Shown here: positions 52,858-61,123 of the stretch, in pieces
How positions within the stretch are numbered: position 1 is the first letter of the stretch
Layout of the letters: each line of letters opens with the position of its first letter
Source of the DNA: Amantichitinum ursilacus
Lineage (GTDB): Bacteria > Pseudomonadota > Gammaproteobacteria > Burkholderiales > Chitinibacteraceae
DNA length: 64,000 nucleotides
Direction: 5' to 3'
Assembly: GCF_001294205.1 (NCBI RefSeq)
Contig: NZ_LAQT01000002.1
Span: forward strand, 310,001-374,000
The notes under the pieces: generated by a model
Databases searched by the model: none
Seen by the model: only the letters and a program-made list of their open reading frames with translations
Told to the model about the DNA's origin: nothing
Program-made: the position numbers and the translations under genes

Positions 52858-53958
52858 TTACGCGAGTGTGGGGTAGTCGGTGTAACCGTGTTCCGCGCCG
52901 CCGTAGAAGGTGGATTGGTCGGGCGTATTCAGCTCGGCGCCCTTGGCAAACCGCTCCACCAGATCCGGGTTGGCGATATACAGACGACCATAACCAATGG
53001 CATCGGCCTGGCCGGACTTGATACGCGCATCGCCCTTGGCCGCATCGTAACCACCGGTGGTGATCAACGCGCCGGTAAACGCTTCGCGCAACGCATTGCG
53101 GAATTCGTCGGTCATGGCAGTGCCGCCCACCCAGTCCGGTTCGGCGATATGGATAAACGCGACGCCGCGCTTGCTGAATTCACGCGCCAGATACAGCGTG
53201 ATTTCTTCGGCCTGGCTGTCGACCATATCGTGCGCCGGAAAATTGGGCGACAAACGCACGCCGACCTTGTCTGCGCCAAATACGCCAATTACGCCGTCCA
53301 CTACTTCCAGCAACAGACGCGCGCGGTTTTCCAGGCTGCCGCCGTAGTTATCGGTGCGCTGATTAACGCCATCGGCCAGGAATTGATGCAGCAGATAGCC
53401 GTTGGCCGAGTGCACTTCGAGGAAGTCGAAACCGGCGGCCTTGGCGCGCTGGGCCGCGGCAACATACGACGCCACAATGCCCGGCAGTTCTGCGGTTTCC
53501 AGCGCGCGCGGCGGGCTGCACGGGTCATTGCCGGCGCTGCCATCGGGGAACACCACAAAGGTTTGCGACTTGACGGCCTGGATGGCGCTCGGGGCCACCG
53601 GCGCGGCACCGTCTTCCTGCAGTAATTTGTTGGAGATACGACCAACGTGCCACATTTGCAGCGCAATTTTGCCGCCTTTGGCATGCACGGCATCGACCAC
53701 TTTTTTCCAGCCAGCTTGTTGCTCGTCGGTGTAGATACCGGGCGTCCAGGCGTAGCCCTGGCCCTGGCGCGAAATCTGCGTGGCTTCCGAAATAATCAGG
53801 CCGGCGCTGGCACGTTGCGCGTAATAGGTGGCGTTGAGCTCGGTGGGGATATCACCGGGTTGGCTGGCGCGCGAGCGGGTCAGCGGGGCCATCACCAAGC
53901 GGTTGTTGAGCGTGGTATTGCCGATCTTGAACGGCGTAAGCAGTTTGTCCAGCGACAT
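52858..53958 (-). CDS. nemA: Old Yellow Enzyme alkene reductase
   Basis: A 366-residue FMN-dependent ene-reductase in the NemA/OYE class. FMN- and substrate-site residues are Thr26 (APLTRSR), His183 and Asn186 (VHSANGYLLHQFL), with GGSLENRARLLLEVV and IGYGRLYIANPDLVERF as family segments. It reduces electrophilic alkenes and nitro compounds such as N-ethylmaleimide with NADPH. nemR lies upstream on the same strand, separated by 249 bp that hold a candidate NemR box. Confidence 0.94.
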   Translation of the reverse strand: MSLDKLLTPFKIGNTTLNNRLVMAPLTRSRASQPGDIPTELNATYYAQRASAGLIISEATQISRQGQGYAWTPGIYTDEQQAGWKKVVDAVHAKGGKIALQMWHVGRISNKLLQEDGAAPVAPSAIQAVKSQTFVVFPDGSAGNDPCSPPRALETAELPGIVASYVAAAQRAKAAGFDFLEVHSANGYLLHQFLADGVNQRTDNYGGSLENRARLLLEVVDGVIGVFGADKVGVRLSPNFPAHDMVDSQAEEITLYLAREFSKRGVAFIHIAEPDWVGGTAMTDEFRNALREAFTGALITTGGYDAAKGDARIKSGQADAIGYGRLYIANPDLVERFAKGAELNTPDQSTFYGGAEHGYTDYPTLA

Positions 53959-54110
53959 GCGACATCTCCATCAGGTTGCAAGAATAACGGTTGGATAAGT
54001 ACTTTTGCTGCGACCGCGCCCGGAGTGCCGAGTGCCATCGCTTGTTAAAAACTGAGCCTGTACGGCTTTGCAAGCCGTTTCAGCAAGATGGGGCGGCACG
54101 GGCCAAATAC

Positions 54111-54125
54111 TAGACCAGTCGTCTA
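54111..54125. promoter_or_regulatory. candidate NemR operator
   Basis: TAGACCAGTCGTCTA is an inverted repeat (TAGAC-N5-GTCTA) about 150 bp upstream of nemA and 83 bp after nemR ends. It resembles the TAGACC/GGTCTA-type dyad reported for NemR in E. coli, from memory. Confidence 0.5.
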
Positions 54126-54207
54126 ATTTTTTCTGGCCTGGCGCGCGTGAGAAGGGCATAAAAGAAAACCGGGCCAGCATATGCAAGGCCCGGTGTGGGG
54201 GAGTGCG

Positions 54208-54792
54208 TTACGGCGTCAGTAGCTGGCGCGTAACGATCATCGCGGTATCCAGCCCTTGCGCATCGCGGCGCAGCTTGGTCATCAGGCTGGCGCCCAGCCA
54301 GAATTCGTACAGTGCCAACGCCAGCACGGGCGCGGTTTGCGTGCGGCTGATGGTGCCATCTTGCTGGCCTTGCTCCACCGTGCGGGTGATCGCGCTCACG
54401 ATGGTTTCCGCGCCACTTTGCAAAGCCGCGCGCATGGTGTCGGACAAGTCGGCCACTTCGGCTGCCAGTTTGACCACCAGACAGGGCACCGATGCCCCGC
54501 ACGAACGTTGATGCCAGCCGCTGAAAAAGCCGATCACGCGATCATGCGGCGTGCCGTCCACTGCATTTAGCCGCAGCTTCAGTTCTTCGGTGTAATTGGC
54601 GAAATACCGCTCAAGCAAAGCCACGCCAAACGCTTCTTTGGAGACAAAGTAGTGATAGAACGAACCCTTGGGCACATCCGCCGCGGCCAGGATTTCAGCG
54701 AGGCCAACGGCGGCAAAGCCTTTGCCCAGGATGATCTGTTCGCCGGTGGCCAACAGATGTTCGCGAGTATCTTCAAAGCGCTTTTTAACCAT
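54208..54792 (-). CDS. nemR: TetR-family electrophile-sensing repressor NemR
   Basis: A 194-residue TetR repressor. The N-terminal DNA-binding part DTREHLLATGEQIILGKGFAAVGLAEIL and VPKGSFYHYFVSKEAFG matches E. coli NemR closely. Cys104 in VPCLVVKLAAEVADLS aligns with the E. coli Cys106 that senses electrophiles and hypochlorous acid; a further Cys98 is present. The ligand-domain segment LWLGA-like EFWLGASLMTKLRRD contains the lysine that pairs with that cysteine in E. coli. It likely represses nemA downstream. Confidence 0.9.
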   Translation of the reverse strand: MVKKRFEDTREHLLATGEQIILGKGFAAVGLAEILAAADVPKGSFYHYFVSKEAFGVALLERYFANYTEELKLRLNAVDGTPHDRVIGFFSGWHQRSCGASVPCLVVKLAAEVADLSDTMRAALQSGAETIVSAITRTVEQGQQDGTISRTQTAPVLALALYEFWLGASLMTKLRRDAQGLDTAMIVTRQLLTP

Positions 54793-54927
54793 GCGCGGTA
54801 TGTCCAGTGAGATCCGAAAGACCCTGCGGGCAGGGCGCGTAACGATAGCGGAAACGGCTTGATTATTGCAATTGGCAAATATCCGCCAGCGGGCCGCTAA
54901 CCGCGCGGCCCGCGCGCGCCCAAGCCC

Positions 54928-57567
54928 TTATTGTCCGGCCTGCAGCGCTTTGCTGACAATTTCAAAGGTATCGGAAGACAGACCCGGCTCACGCGCGATG
55001 CGTTCCAGTTCGGCCTTCATCAACGCGCGGCGGCCCGGTTCCAGGCGCGTCCAGCGGTTAAAGCATGCGGCCATCCGCGCTGCGATTTGCGGGTTCAGCT
55101 TGTCCAGTTGCAACACGCGGTCGGCGGCAAAGGCATAGCCATAACCATCGGCGGCGTGGAAGGCCACCAGGTTGGAATGGCAGAACGCACCGATCAACGA
55201 ACGTACTTTGTTGGGGTTGGTGATGGCGAAGGCCGGATGTTCCATCAGCTTTTGCACACGGCTTAACGTGCCGGGACGGTCGCTCAGCGCTTGCAGCGCA
55301 AACCACTTGTCCATCACCAGCGCGTCGTCTTGCCACATGGTGGCGAAGTCGTCCAGCCAGGTTTCAGCGCCGTCGCGCTGGATCAACGCTTTCAGCGCAG
55401 CCAGCCGATCAGTCATGTTGTCGGCGCGACGGTACTGATTGCTCAGCAGTTCGGCCATCATCGGCTCGTCCAGCTCGGCCAGATAACTCAGGCACACGTT
55501 CTGCAGGCTGCGACGGCCCGCTTCTTCGGCGCTATAACGGTAGGGCACGCCCGTGTGTTGCTTCTGGTATGCGGCAAACAGTTGCGAGCGCAGTTCGCGC
55601 GCCAGCGATTGCGTCAGGCCATGGTGCACGGCGTGCAGGCGGGCCGGATCGACATCGTTGATGGCTTCAAACAGATAGTTTTCGCTAGGCAGCTCCAGCA
55701 TCAGCGCCACCAGCGCGGGGTCGAGCCGGTCTTGCGTCAGCAGGCGGGCAAAGGCGGCCACCAGTTGCTCCGGCGCCTTCGGCGTATCACCGGCGCGATA
55801 CAACTGCAGCAACAGCCGTACCAGATACGTATTGCCGGCTTCCCAGCGCGCAAACGGATCGGTGTCGTGCGCAATCAGAAACACCAGTTCGTCATCGGTG
55901 TACGGGTAATCCAGTTTTACTGGCGCGGAAAAATCACGCAGCAGCGACGGCACGGGCTTGCTGCTGATGCCGGTAAACACAAAAGTTTGCTCGGCTTCGC
56001 GCACGTGCAATACGCGGCTGGTTGCGGCCTCGGCGGCGTCTTCGCCTTGCAGCGTCAGCTTGAGCTCGCTGCCGTTCTGGTCCAGCAAGCCCACTGCAAA
56101 CGGGATGTGATACGGCAGTTTTTCCGGCTGGCCCGGCGTGGCTGGCGCGGATTGGCGCACCGTCAGCGCAAAGGTTTGCGCGGCCTGGTCAAACACGCCT
56201 TCCACCGTCAATTGCGGCGTACCGGCCTGGCTATACCAGCGTTTGAACTGGGTCAGATCAAACTGGTTGGCATCCTGCATCGCGTTGGCGAAGTCGTCGC
56301 ACGTCACGGCCTGGCCATCGTGGCGCTTGAAGTACAGGTCCATGCCTTTGCGAAAGCCTTCGCGGCCCAGCAGCGTCTGGTACATGCGCACCACCTCGGA
56401 ACCCTTTTCATATACGGTGGCCGTGTAGAAGTTGTTGATTTCGAGGTAAGAATCGGGGCGGATCGGGTGCGCTTGCGGGCCGGCGTCTTCGGGAAACTGG
56501 CGTTCACGCAGCACGCGCACATTGGAAATACGTTGCACCGCGCGGCTGCCGATATCGCTGGAGAATTCCTGATCGCGGAATACGGTCAGGCCTTCCTTCA
56601 GCGATAACTGGAACCAGTCGCGGCAGGTCACGCGGTTGCCGGTCCAGTTGTGAAAATATTCGTGGCCGACCACGGCTTCGATGCCGTCAAAGTCCACGTC
56701 AGTGGCGGTTTCGGGCTTGGCCAACACGTATTTGGTGTTGAAGATGTTCAGGCCCTTGTTCTCCATGGCGCCCATGTTGAAGTCGGAAACGGCCACGATC
56801 ATGTAGGTATCGAGGTCGTATTCAAGGCCAAAACGTTCTTCGTCCCACTTCATCGCGGCTTTGGCCGAGGCCAGTGCGTGATGGCATTTGTCCTGTTCGC
56901 CCGGCTCAACCCAGACTTCGACATTTACGGTTTTGCCGCTGGCCGTGGTGTGGCGATCGGCCAGCACCACCAGCTTGCCCGCCACCAGCGCAAACAGGTA
57001 CGACGGTTTCTTGAACGGGTCAACCCATTTCACCCAATGGCGGTTCTTGTCCAGATTGCCCTGGCCCACGCGATTGCCGTTGCCCAGCAGCACCGGATAG
57101 CGGGTTTTGTCCGCCACGATGGTGGTGGTGAACTTGGCCATTACATCGGGACGATCCAGATAATAAGTAATGCGGCGGAAGCCTTCGGCCTCGCACTGGG
57201 TAAAGAAATTGCCGCTGGACACATACAGGCCGCTCAGTGTGGTGTTGCTGAGCGGATTGATGGTGTTGGCAATTTCCAGAATGGCTTCAGCGGGCAGGTT
57301 GGGGATGGTGAGCGTCACATCGCCCAGTTCATATTCGCCGGGCGTCAGTTGCCGGCCGTCCACCTTGATGCTTTCCAGCGACAGCTCTTCCCCATTCAGC
57401 ACCAGCGGTGCGTCGGCGGTGGGGTGCGCCGGATTGCGCTTGAGCACCAGGCGCGACAACACGCGCGTATGCGTTTCTTCAAGCTCGAACGTCAGATCGA
57501 CGCGATCGATCAGAAAGGCGGGCGGAGTGTAATCAAGGCGCTGAATGGCGGTTCTTTGTTCTGTCAT
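54928..57567 (-). CDS. pepN: aminopeptidase N
   Basis: An 879-residue M1 zinc metallopeptidase that removes N-terminal residues from peptides in the cytoplasm. The exopeptidase motif GAMEN is at about 266-270 and the zinc motif HEYFH at 302-306, with the second Glu about nineteen residues on (NRVTCRDWFQLSLKEGLTVFRDQEFSSD). Length and spacing match E. coli PepN. Start MTEQRTAIQRLDYTPP at 57567 is the family N-terminus; longer in-frame extensions are unrelated. Upstream lies a long repeat-rich region. Confidence 0.97.
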   Translation of the reverse strand: MTEQRTAIQRLDYTPPAFLIDRVDLTFELEETHTRVLSRLVLKRNPAHPTADAPLVLNGEELSLESIKVDGRQLTPGEYELGDVTLTIPNLPAEAILEIANTINPLSNTTLSGLYVSSGNFFTQCEAEGFRRITYYLDRPDVMAKFTTTIVADKTRYPVLLGNGNRVGQGNLDKNRHWVKWVDPFKKPSYLFALVAGKLVVLADRHTTASGKTVNVEVWVEPGEQDKCHHALASAKAAMKWDEERFGLEYDLDTYMIVAVSDFNMGAMENKGLNIFNTKYVLAKPETATDVDFDGIEAVVGHEYFHNWTGNRVTCRDWFQLSLKEGLTVFRDQEFSSDIGSRAVQRISNVRVLRERQFPEDAGPQAHPIRPDSYLEINNFYTATVYEKGSEVVRMYQTLLGREGFRKGMDLYFKRHDGQAVTCDDFANAMQDANQFDLTQFKRWYSQAGTPQLTVEGVFDQAAQTFALTVRQSAPATPGQPEKLPYHIPFAVGLLDQNGSELKLTLQGEDAAEAATSRVLHVREAEQTFVFTGISSKPVPSLLRDFSAPVKLDYPYTDDELVFLIAHDTDPFARWEAGNTYLVRLLLQLYRAGDTPKAPEQLVAAFARLLTQDRLDPALVALMLELPSENYLFEAINDVDPARLHAVHHGLTQSLARELRSQLFAAYQKQHTGVPYRYSAEEAGRRSLQNVCLSYLAELDEPMMAELLSNQYRRADNMTDRLAALKALIQRDGAETWLDDFATMWQDDALVMDKWFALQALSDRPGTLSRVQKLMEHPAFAITNPNKVRSLIGAFCHSNLVAFHAADGYGYAFAADRVLQLDKLNPQIAARMAACFNRWTRLEPGRRALMKAELERIAREPGLSSDTFEIVSKALQAGQ

Positions 57568-57696
57568 GACATACCTGGATAAGGTTGGGCGCAACGCGGT
57601 AGCTGGGCGGGCGGCAAAGCCCGGTCGCACGGGGTAAGTGCTCGTGGCGAATATGTGAGCGGGCCCCCGCAAAATCAAGTCCTTCCCCCTGCTGAT

Positions 57697-57816
57697 GGGG
57701 GCGCTGCAGCACGGTCATTTCGCATCCCGGCGGTGCGCGCAATCCTCACGTACAAAACGTACGCTCCGGTTGCTGTGCTCCGGCGGTATGCGAACTGACC
57801 GCACTGCAGCGCCCCC
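57697..57816. repeat. 120-bp inverted-repeat element
   Basis: Outer arms GGGGGCGCTGCAG (57697-57709) and CTGCAGCGCCCCC (57804-57816) are perfect 13-bp inverted repeats. Pairing continues inward imperfectly with CGGTCA...TCGCAT facing ATGCGA...TGACCG and CCGGCGG facing CCGGCGG-type bases. The centre holds ACGTACAAAACGTACG, a common motif in intergenic repeats of proteobacteria. Confidence 0.65.
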
Positions 57817-57857
57817 GAAACGGCTTTGTTGATGCTGCGAGGCGCTTCGCTGTCGCG

Positions 57858-58007
57858 GGGCCAGGGCCAGGGCCAGGGCCAGGGCCAGGGCCAGGGCCAG
57901 GGCCAGGGCCAGGGCCAAAGCCAAAGCCAAAGCCAAAGCCAAAGCCAAAGCCAAAGCCAAAGCCAAAGCCAAAGCCAAAGCCAAAGCCAAAGCCAAAGCC
58001 AAAGCCA
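57858..58007. repeat. tandem hexanucleotide array, (GGGCCA)10 then (AAGCCA)15
   Basis: Ten perfect GGGCCA units (57858-57917) pass without a break or phase change into fifteen perfect AAGCCA units (57918-58007). The two halves differ only by GG versus AA at the first two bases of each unit. It lies about 250 bp before the siroheme reductase start and 290 bp before the pepN start. Confidence 0.95.
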
Positions 58008-58260
58008 AAGCTAGACCACAGGCAGGACCACGGCTGGGGGGGCCGCTGCGTTTGCCGGGGGCGATTTGCGGGGCATTTTACGCGGGGATGGGGGGTAATT
58101 GGGTCGGTAATTAACGGGCGGCTAAATCTATTTATCAATTTGATCGATAACGCTTATTTATATTCCAGGCTGCGATTTGATCAGGCTTAAAGAATCTTCA
58201 GACATTGATTCGACGCTGGTATCATTCGCGATTACGCAATCATTTGTGGCAGCTGCCTGT

Positions 58261-59928
58261 ATGTACGTTTACGACGACTTTGACCAGAAGATCGTGGATC
58301 AGCGCGTAGCGCAGTTCCGTGATCAAACTCGCCGCTATCTGGCCGGTGAACTGACCGAGGACGAATTCCGTCCCTTGCGTTTGCAAAACGGCCTGTATAT
58401 CCAGCGCTATGCACCGATGCTGCGCGTCGCGGTGCCGTATGGCGAACTCAATAGCAAACAGGTGCGCATGCTGGCGCATATTGCGCGCACTTACGATCGC
58501 AATTACGGGCATTTCACAACGCGCCAGAATATCCAGTTTAATTGGCCCGCTTTAGAAAACGTGCCGCAAATCCTGGCGGATTTGTCCACCGTGCAAATGC
58601 ATGCCATCCAGACTTCGGGCAATTGCATCCGCAATACCACCAGCGATCAATTTGCCGGTGTGGCACACGATGAAATTGTCGATCCGCGGCCGTGGTGCGA
58701 AATCATTCGGCAATGGTCTACCTTCCATCCCGAATTTGCGCATTTGCCGCGCAAGTTCAAGATTGCGGTCAATGGCGCCGTCGAAGATCGCGCGGCCATT
58801 CGGGTACACGATATTGGTATCAGCATCGTCAAGAACGACGCAGGCGAAACCGGCTTTGCCATTTATGTGGGCGGCGGCCTGGGCCGTACGCCGATTGTGG
58901 GTGCGCTGATCAAACCGTGGCTGGAAAAACACCACCTGCTGTCTTATCTCGATGCCGTATTGCGCGTGTATAACCGCTATGGCCGTCGCGATAACAAATA
59001 CAAAGCGCGGATCAAGATTCTGGTTAAAGCGATGACGCCGGAAGCATTTGGCGCCAAGGTCGAGCAGGAATGGGTGCATCTGAAAGACGGCCCCACCACG
59101 CTCACCGACGCAGAAATCGCCCGCGTTTCGAAATTCTTTGTTGATCCGGCCTATGAAACCCTGCCGGGCGACGATGCCGCTTATCTGGCGGCCAAAGCGT
59201 CCAATCCCGCATTTGCCCGTTGGGTGCAACGCAATGTGTTTGGCCACAAGCAACCCGGCTATGCCGCGGTGACCTTGTCGCTGAAGAAAACCGGCATTGC
59301 GCCGGGCGATGCCACTGACGCGCAACTGGACGCAGTGGCGGATTTGTCCGACCAGTACAGCCTGGGCGAAGTGCGTGTATCGCACGAGCAGAACCTGATT
59401 CTGCCGTACGTTAAACAAGCCGATTTGTTTGCCGTCTGGGAAAAAGCCAAAGAAATCGGCTTTGCCACGCCCAATATTGGTTTGCTGACCGACATTGTGT
59501 GCTGCCCTGGCGGTGATTTCTGTTCGCTGGCCAATGCCAAATCAATTCCGATTGCCGAAGGCATCCAGCGCAAGTTTGATGATCTCGACTATCTGTTTGA
59601 CCTGGGCGAACTCGATATCAATATCTCGGGCTGTATGAACTCCTGTGGCCACCACCACGTGGGCCATATCGGCATCCTGGGCGTGGATAAGAATGGCAGC
59701 GAGTGGTATCAGATTTCGCTGGGCGGCCGGCAAGGCAAACACGCGGCATTGGCTAAAGTCATTGGTCCGTCGTTTGCGCAAGAAGCGATTCCCGATGTGA
59801 TCGAGCAGATCATCAACGTGTATGTCGAATCGCGTGAAGACAGCGAGCATTTTGTCGATGTGGTGGATCGGCTGGGCATTGCGCCGTTTAAACAGCGCGT
59901 TTATGCCAAGGAGCTGGCCCATGACTGA
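58261..59928 (+). CDS. nitrite/sulfite reductase, siroheme/4Fe-4S (CysI/NirA-like)
   Basis: A 555-residue one-chain siroheme reductase. The 4Fe-4S/siroheme cysteines are Cys415 and Cys421 (CPGGDFC) and Cys458 and Cys462 (GCMNSCG). Other family parts are MLAHIARTYDRNYGHFTTRQNIQFNWP, QTSGNCIRNTTSDQFAGVAHDE and IYVGGGLGRTPIVG. It probably reduces sulfite to sulfide in assimilation, since the next gene is the DUF934 partner usual for assimilatory sulfite reductase in betaproteobacteria; nitrite cannot be excluded. ATG 58261 matches the family N-terminus (MYVYDDFDQKIVD); no strong ribosome site is visible, and an earlier start is possible. Confidence 0.93.
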   Translation: MYVYDDFDQKIVDQRVAQFRDQTRRYLAGELTEDEFRPLRLQNGLYIQRYAPMLRVAVPYGELNSKQVRMLAHIARTYDRNYGHFTTRQNIQFNWPALENVPQILADLSTVQMHAIQTSGNCIRNTTSDQFAGVAHDEIVDPRPWCEIIRQWSTFHPEFAHLPRKFKIAVNGAVEDRAAIRVHDIGISIVKNDAGETGFAIYVGGGLGRTPIVGALIKPWLEKHHLLSYLDAVLRVYNRYGRRDNKYKARIKILVKAMTPEAFGAKVEQEWVHLKDGPTTLTDAEIARVSKFFVDPAYETLPGDDAAYLAAKASNPAFARWVQRNVFGHKQPGYAAVTLSLKKTGIAPGDATDAQLDAVADLSDQYSLGEVRVSHEQNLILPYVKQADLFAVWEKAKEIGFATPNIGLLTDIVCCPGGDFCSLANAKSIPIAEGIQRKFDDLDYLFDLGELDINISGCMNSCGHHHVGHIGILGVDKNGSEWYQISLGGRQGKHAALAKVIGPSFAQEAIPDVIEQIINVYVESREDSEHFVDVVDRLGIAPFKQRVYAKELAHD

Positions 59929-60421
59929 GATCATCAAACAGCGCCAGATTGTCGAAGACGATGCGCAACTGATCCGTCTTGGTGAAGATGGCAGCTTTGC
60001 CGAATTGCCAGCCAGTGGCCGCATTATTGTGCCGTTAAAGCAATGGCAGGCGCAGCGCGATGCCCTGCTGGCGCGCGGTGACTTTGGCGTATGGCTGGCC
60101 AGCGATGAAGAGGCGGAAACCATTGCCGCTGATATCGGCCACTTTGCGCTGATCGCACTCGATTTTCCGGCGTTTATAGACGGCCGTAATTATTCGAATG
60201 CGCGTTTGCTGCGCGACCGATATGGCTATAAAGGCGAATTGCGCGCGATTGGCGATGTGTTCAAAGACGTGATTTTGCTGATGAAGCGTTGCGGCTTTGA
60301 CGCCTTTGCGGTGCGCCCGGATAAAGACATTCACGAAGCGCTGAAAGGGCTGGATGACTTTACCGAGTATTACCAGGGCGCCACGGATGAACCCTTGCCG
60401 CTATTTCGCCGTCGCGCCTGA
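59921..60421 (+). CDS. DUF934 protein, partner of sulfite reductase
   Basis: A 166-residue soluble protein. The DUF934 signature includes VWLASDEEAETIAADIGHFALIALDFPAFIDGRNYSNARLLRDRYGYKGELRAIGDVFKDV. Family genes sit beside assimilatory siroheme reductase genes and are thought to help sulfite reduction, by an unknown mechanism. The ATG overlaps the last 8 bp of the reductase gene, so the two are translationally coupled. Confidence 0.93.
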   Translation: MTEIIKQRQIVEDDAQLIRLGEDGSFAELPASGRIIVPLKQWQAQRDALLARGDFGVWLASDEEAETIAADIGHFALIALDFPAFIDGRNYSNARLLRDRYGYKGELRAIGDVFKDVILLMKRCGFDAFAVRPDKDIHEALKGLDDFTEYYQGATDEPLPLFRRRA

Positions 60422-60447
60422 TTGCTGGCGCGTGTAATCGGCCAAAC

Positions 60448-60486
60448 AAAAACGGGGTAACGCATGATGCGTACCCCGTTTTTTTA
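60448..60486. terminator. bidirectional terminator
   Basis: AACGGGGTA pairs with TACCCCGTT, with inner pairing of CGCAT and ATGCG, followed by seven T. It lies between the convergent DUF934 and MarR genes. Confidence 0.9.
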
Positions 60487-60511
60487 TCCCGGCAAAGATC
60501 AGCGCAAATCA

Positions 60512-60949
60512 TCAGGCCACATCGGCCAAAGCGCTGGCCGCCAGCGCACGCATTACCGTTTGCCAGCCGGCCACCGCTTGTGCGCCCGCAGTATCAAAAA
60601 CTTCATTCAGCAGCGCATATTGGGGGCCGGATAAAGCCGCTTCCAGTTGCTCGCCCGCGGGCGTAAGCGTCAGGCATTTAACGCGGCGATCTTCTTCATC
60701 GGCCATCGATTGCACCAGGCCGGCATCGACCAGGGCTTTGAGCGGGCCATGCACGGCCTGTTTGCTGACGCCCAGTTTTTCCAGCAAACCGTTCACTGAA
60801 ATGCCGGGGTCGCGATTGATAAAGTGCAATAAACGATGGTGCACGCGATTCCAGCCACGCTCGTCCAGCAAGGCGTCAGGGGCGGCGGTAAACGCGCGAT
60901 AAGCGTAGAACAACAGTTCTTGCGCTTCATTCAGGTGTTTCGGGTTCAT
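60512..60949 (-). CDS. MarR-family transcriptional regulator
   Basis: A 145-residue winged-helix regulator: recognition region HRLLHFINRDPGISVNGLLEKLGVSKQAVHGPLKALVDAGLV, wing DEEDRRVKCLTLTPAGEQL. The start MNPKHLNEAQELLFY at 60949 fits the family; an upstream extension is Leu/Arg-rich and reads through the operators. It is divergent from an aminotransferase gene, and two copies of GTCAA-N5-TTGAC lie between them, so it probably represses that gene. The ligand is unknown. Confidence 0.9.
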   Translation of the reverse strand: MNPKHLNEAQELLFYAYRAFTAAPDALLDERGWNRVHHRLLHFINRDPGISVNGLLEKLGVSKQAVHGPLKALVDAGLVQSMADEEDRRVKCLTLTPAGEQLEAALSGPQYALLNEVFDTAGAQAVAGWQTVMRALAASALADVA

Positions 60950-61040
60950 AAATTGAAGGCTCAGTAGCTGATCACGATATAGCCAGCGTGGCGCGGTGCA
61001 GATCGTGCGTAAGCGCAAACTGTGCTGCTGAAAAACAAGG

Positions 61041-61055
61041 GTCAATGATATTGAC
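61041..61055. promoter_or_regulatory. MarR-type operator 1
   Basis: GTCAATGATATTGAC is a perfect dyad (GTCAAT-GAT-ATTGAC), 92 bp before the MarR start codon. It shares GTCAA-N5-TTGAC with the second site. Confidence 0.65.
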
Positions 61056-61082
61056 ATCATTCGGCGTAACAAAGAGCATAAG

Positions 61083-61097
61083 GTCAAATTTATTGAC
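61083..61097. promoter_or_regulatory. MarR-type operator 2
   Basis: GTCAAATTTATTGAC, extended on both sides by matching AAG and CTT so the whole dyad covers 61080-61100. Its centre is 42 bp (about four helical turns) from that of site 1 and 34 bp before the aminotransferase ATG. Confidence 0.7.
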
Positions 61098-61123
61098 CTT
61101 TTTTTGACCCCCGGAGTAAGCCC

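Larger units (their letters stand above)
57568..58260. other. divergent, repeat-rich intergenic region
   Basis: No gene is supported. It holds a 120-bp inverted-repeat element (57697-57816) and a double hexanucleotide array (57858-58007), then an AT-rich stretch (58100-58180) likely to contain the promoter of the siroheme reductase. Open frames across the array code only for Gly-Phe, Gln-Gly/Gln-Ser or Ala-Leu repeats. Confidence 0.6.

Noticed and set aside
57858-58007. CRISPR or plasmid iteron array
   Set aside because: Six-base perfect units without spacers; no replication initiator gene nearby.
57746-58138. Open frame with Gly-Phe and Gly-Pro repeats (minus), and Gln-Gly/Gln-Ser repeats (plus)
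   Set aside because: Both are products of the hexanucleotide array, which stays open in several frames; there is no ribosome site or non-repeat domain.
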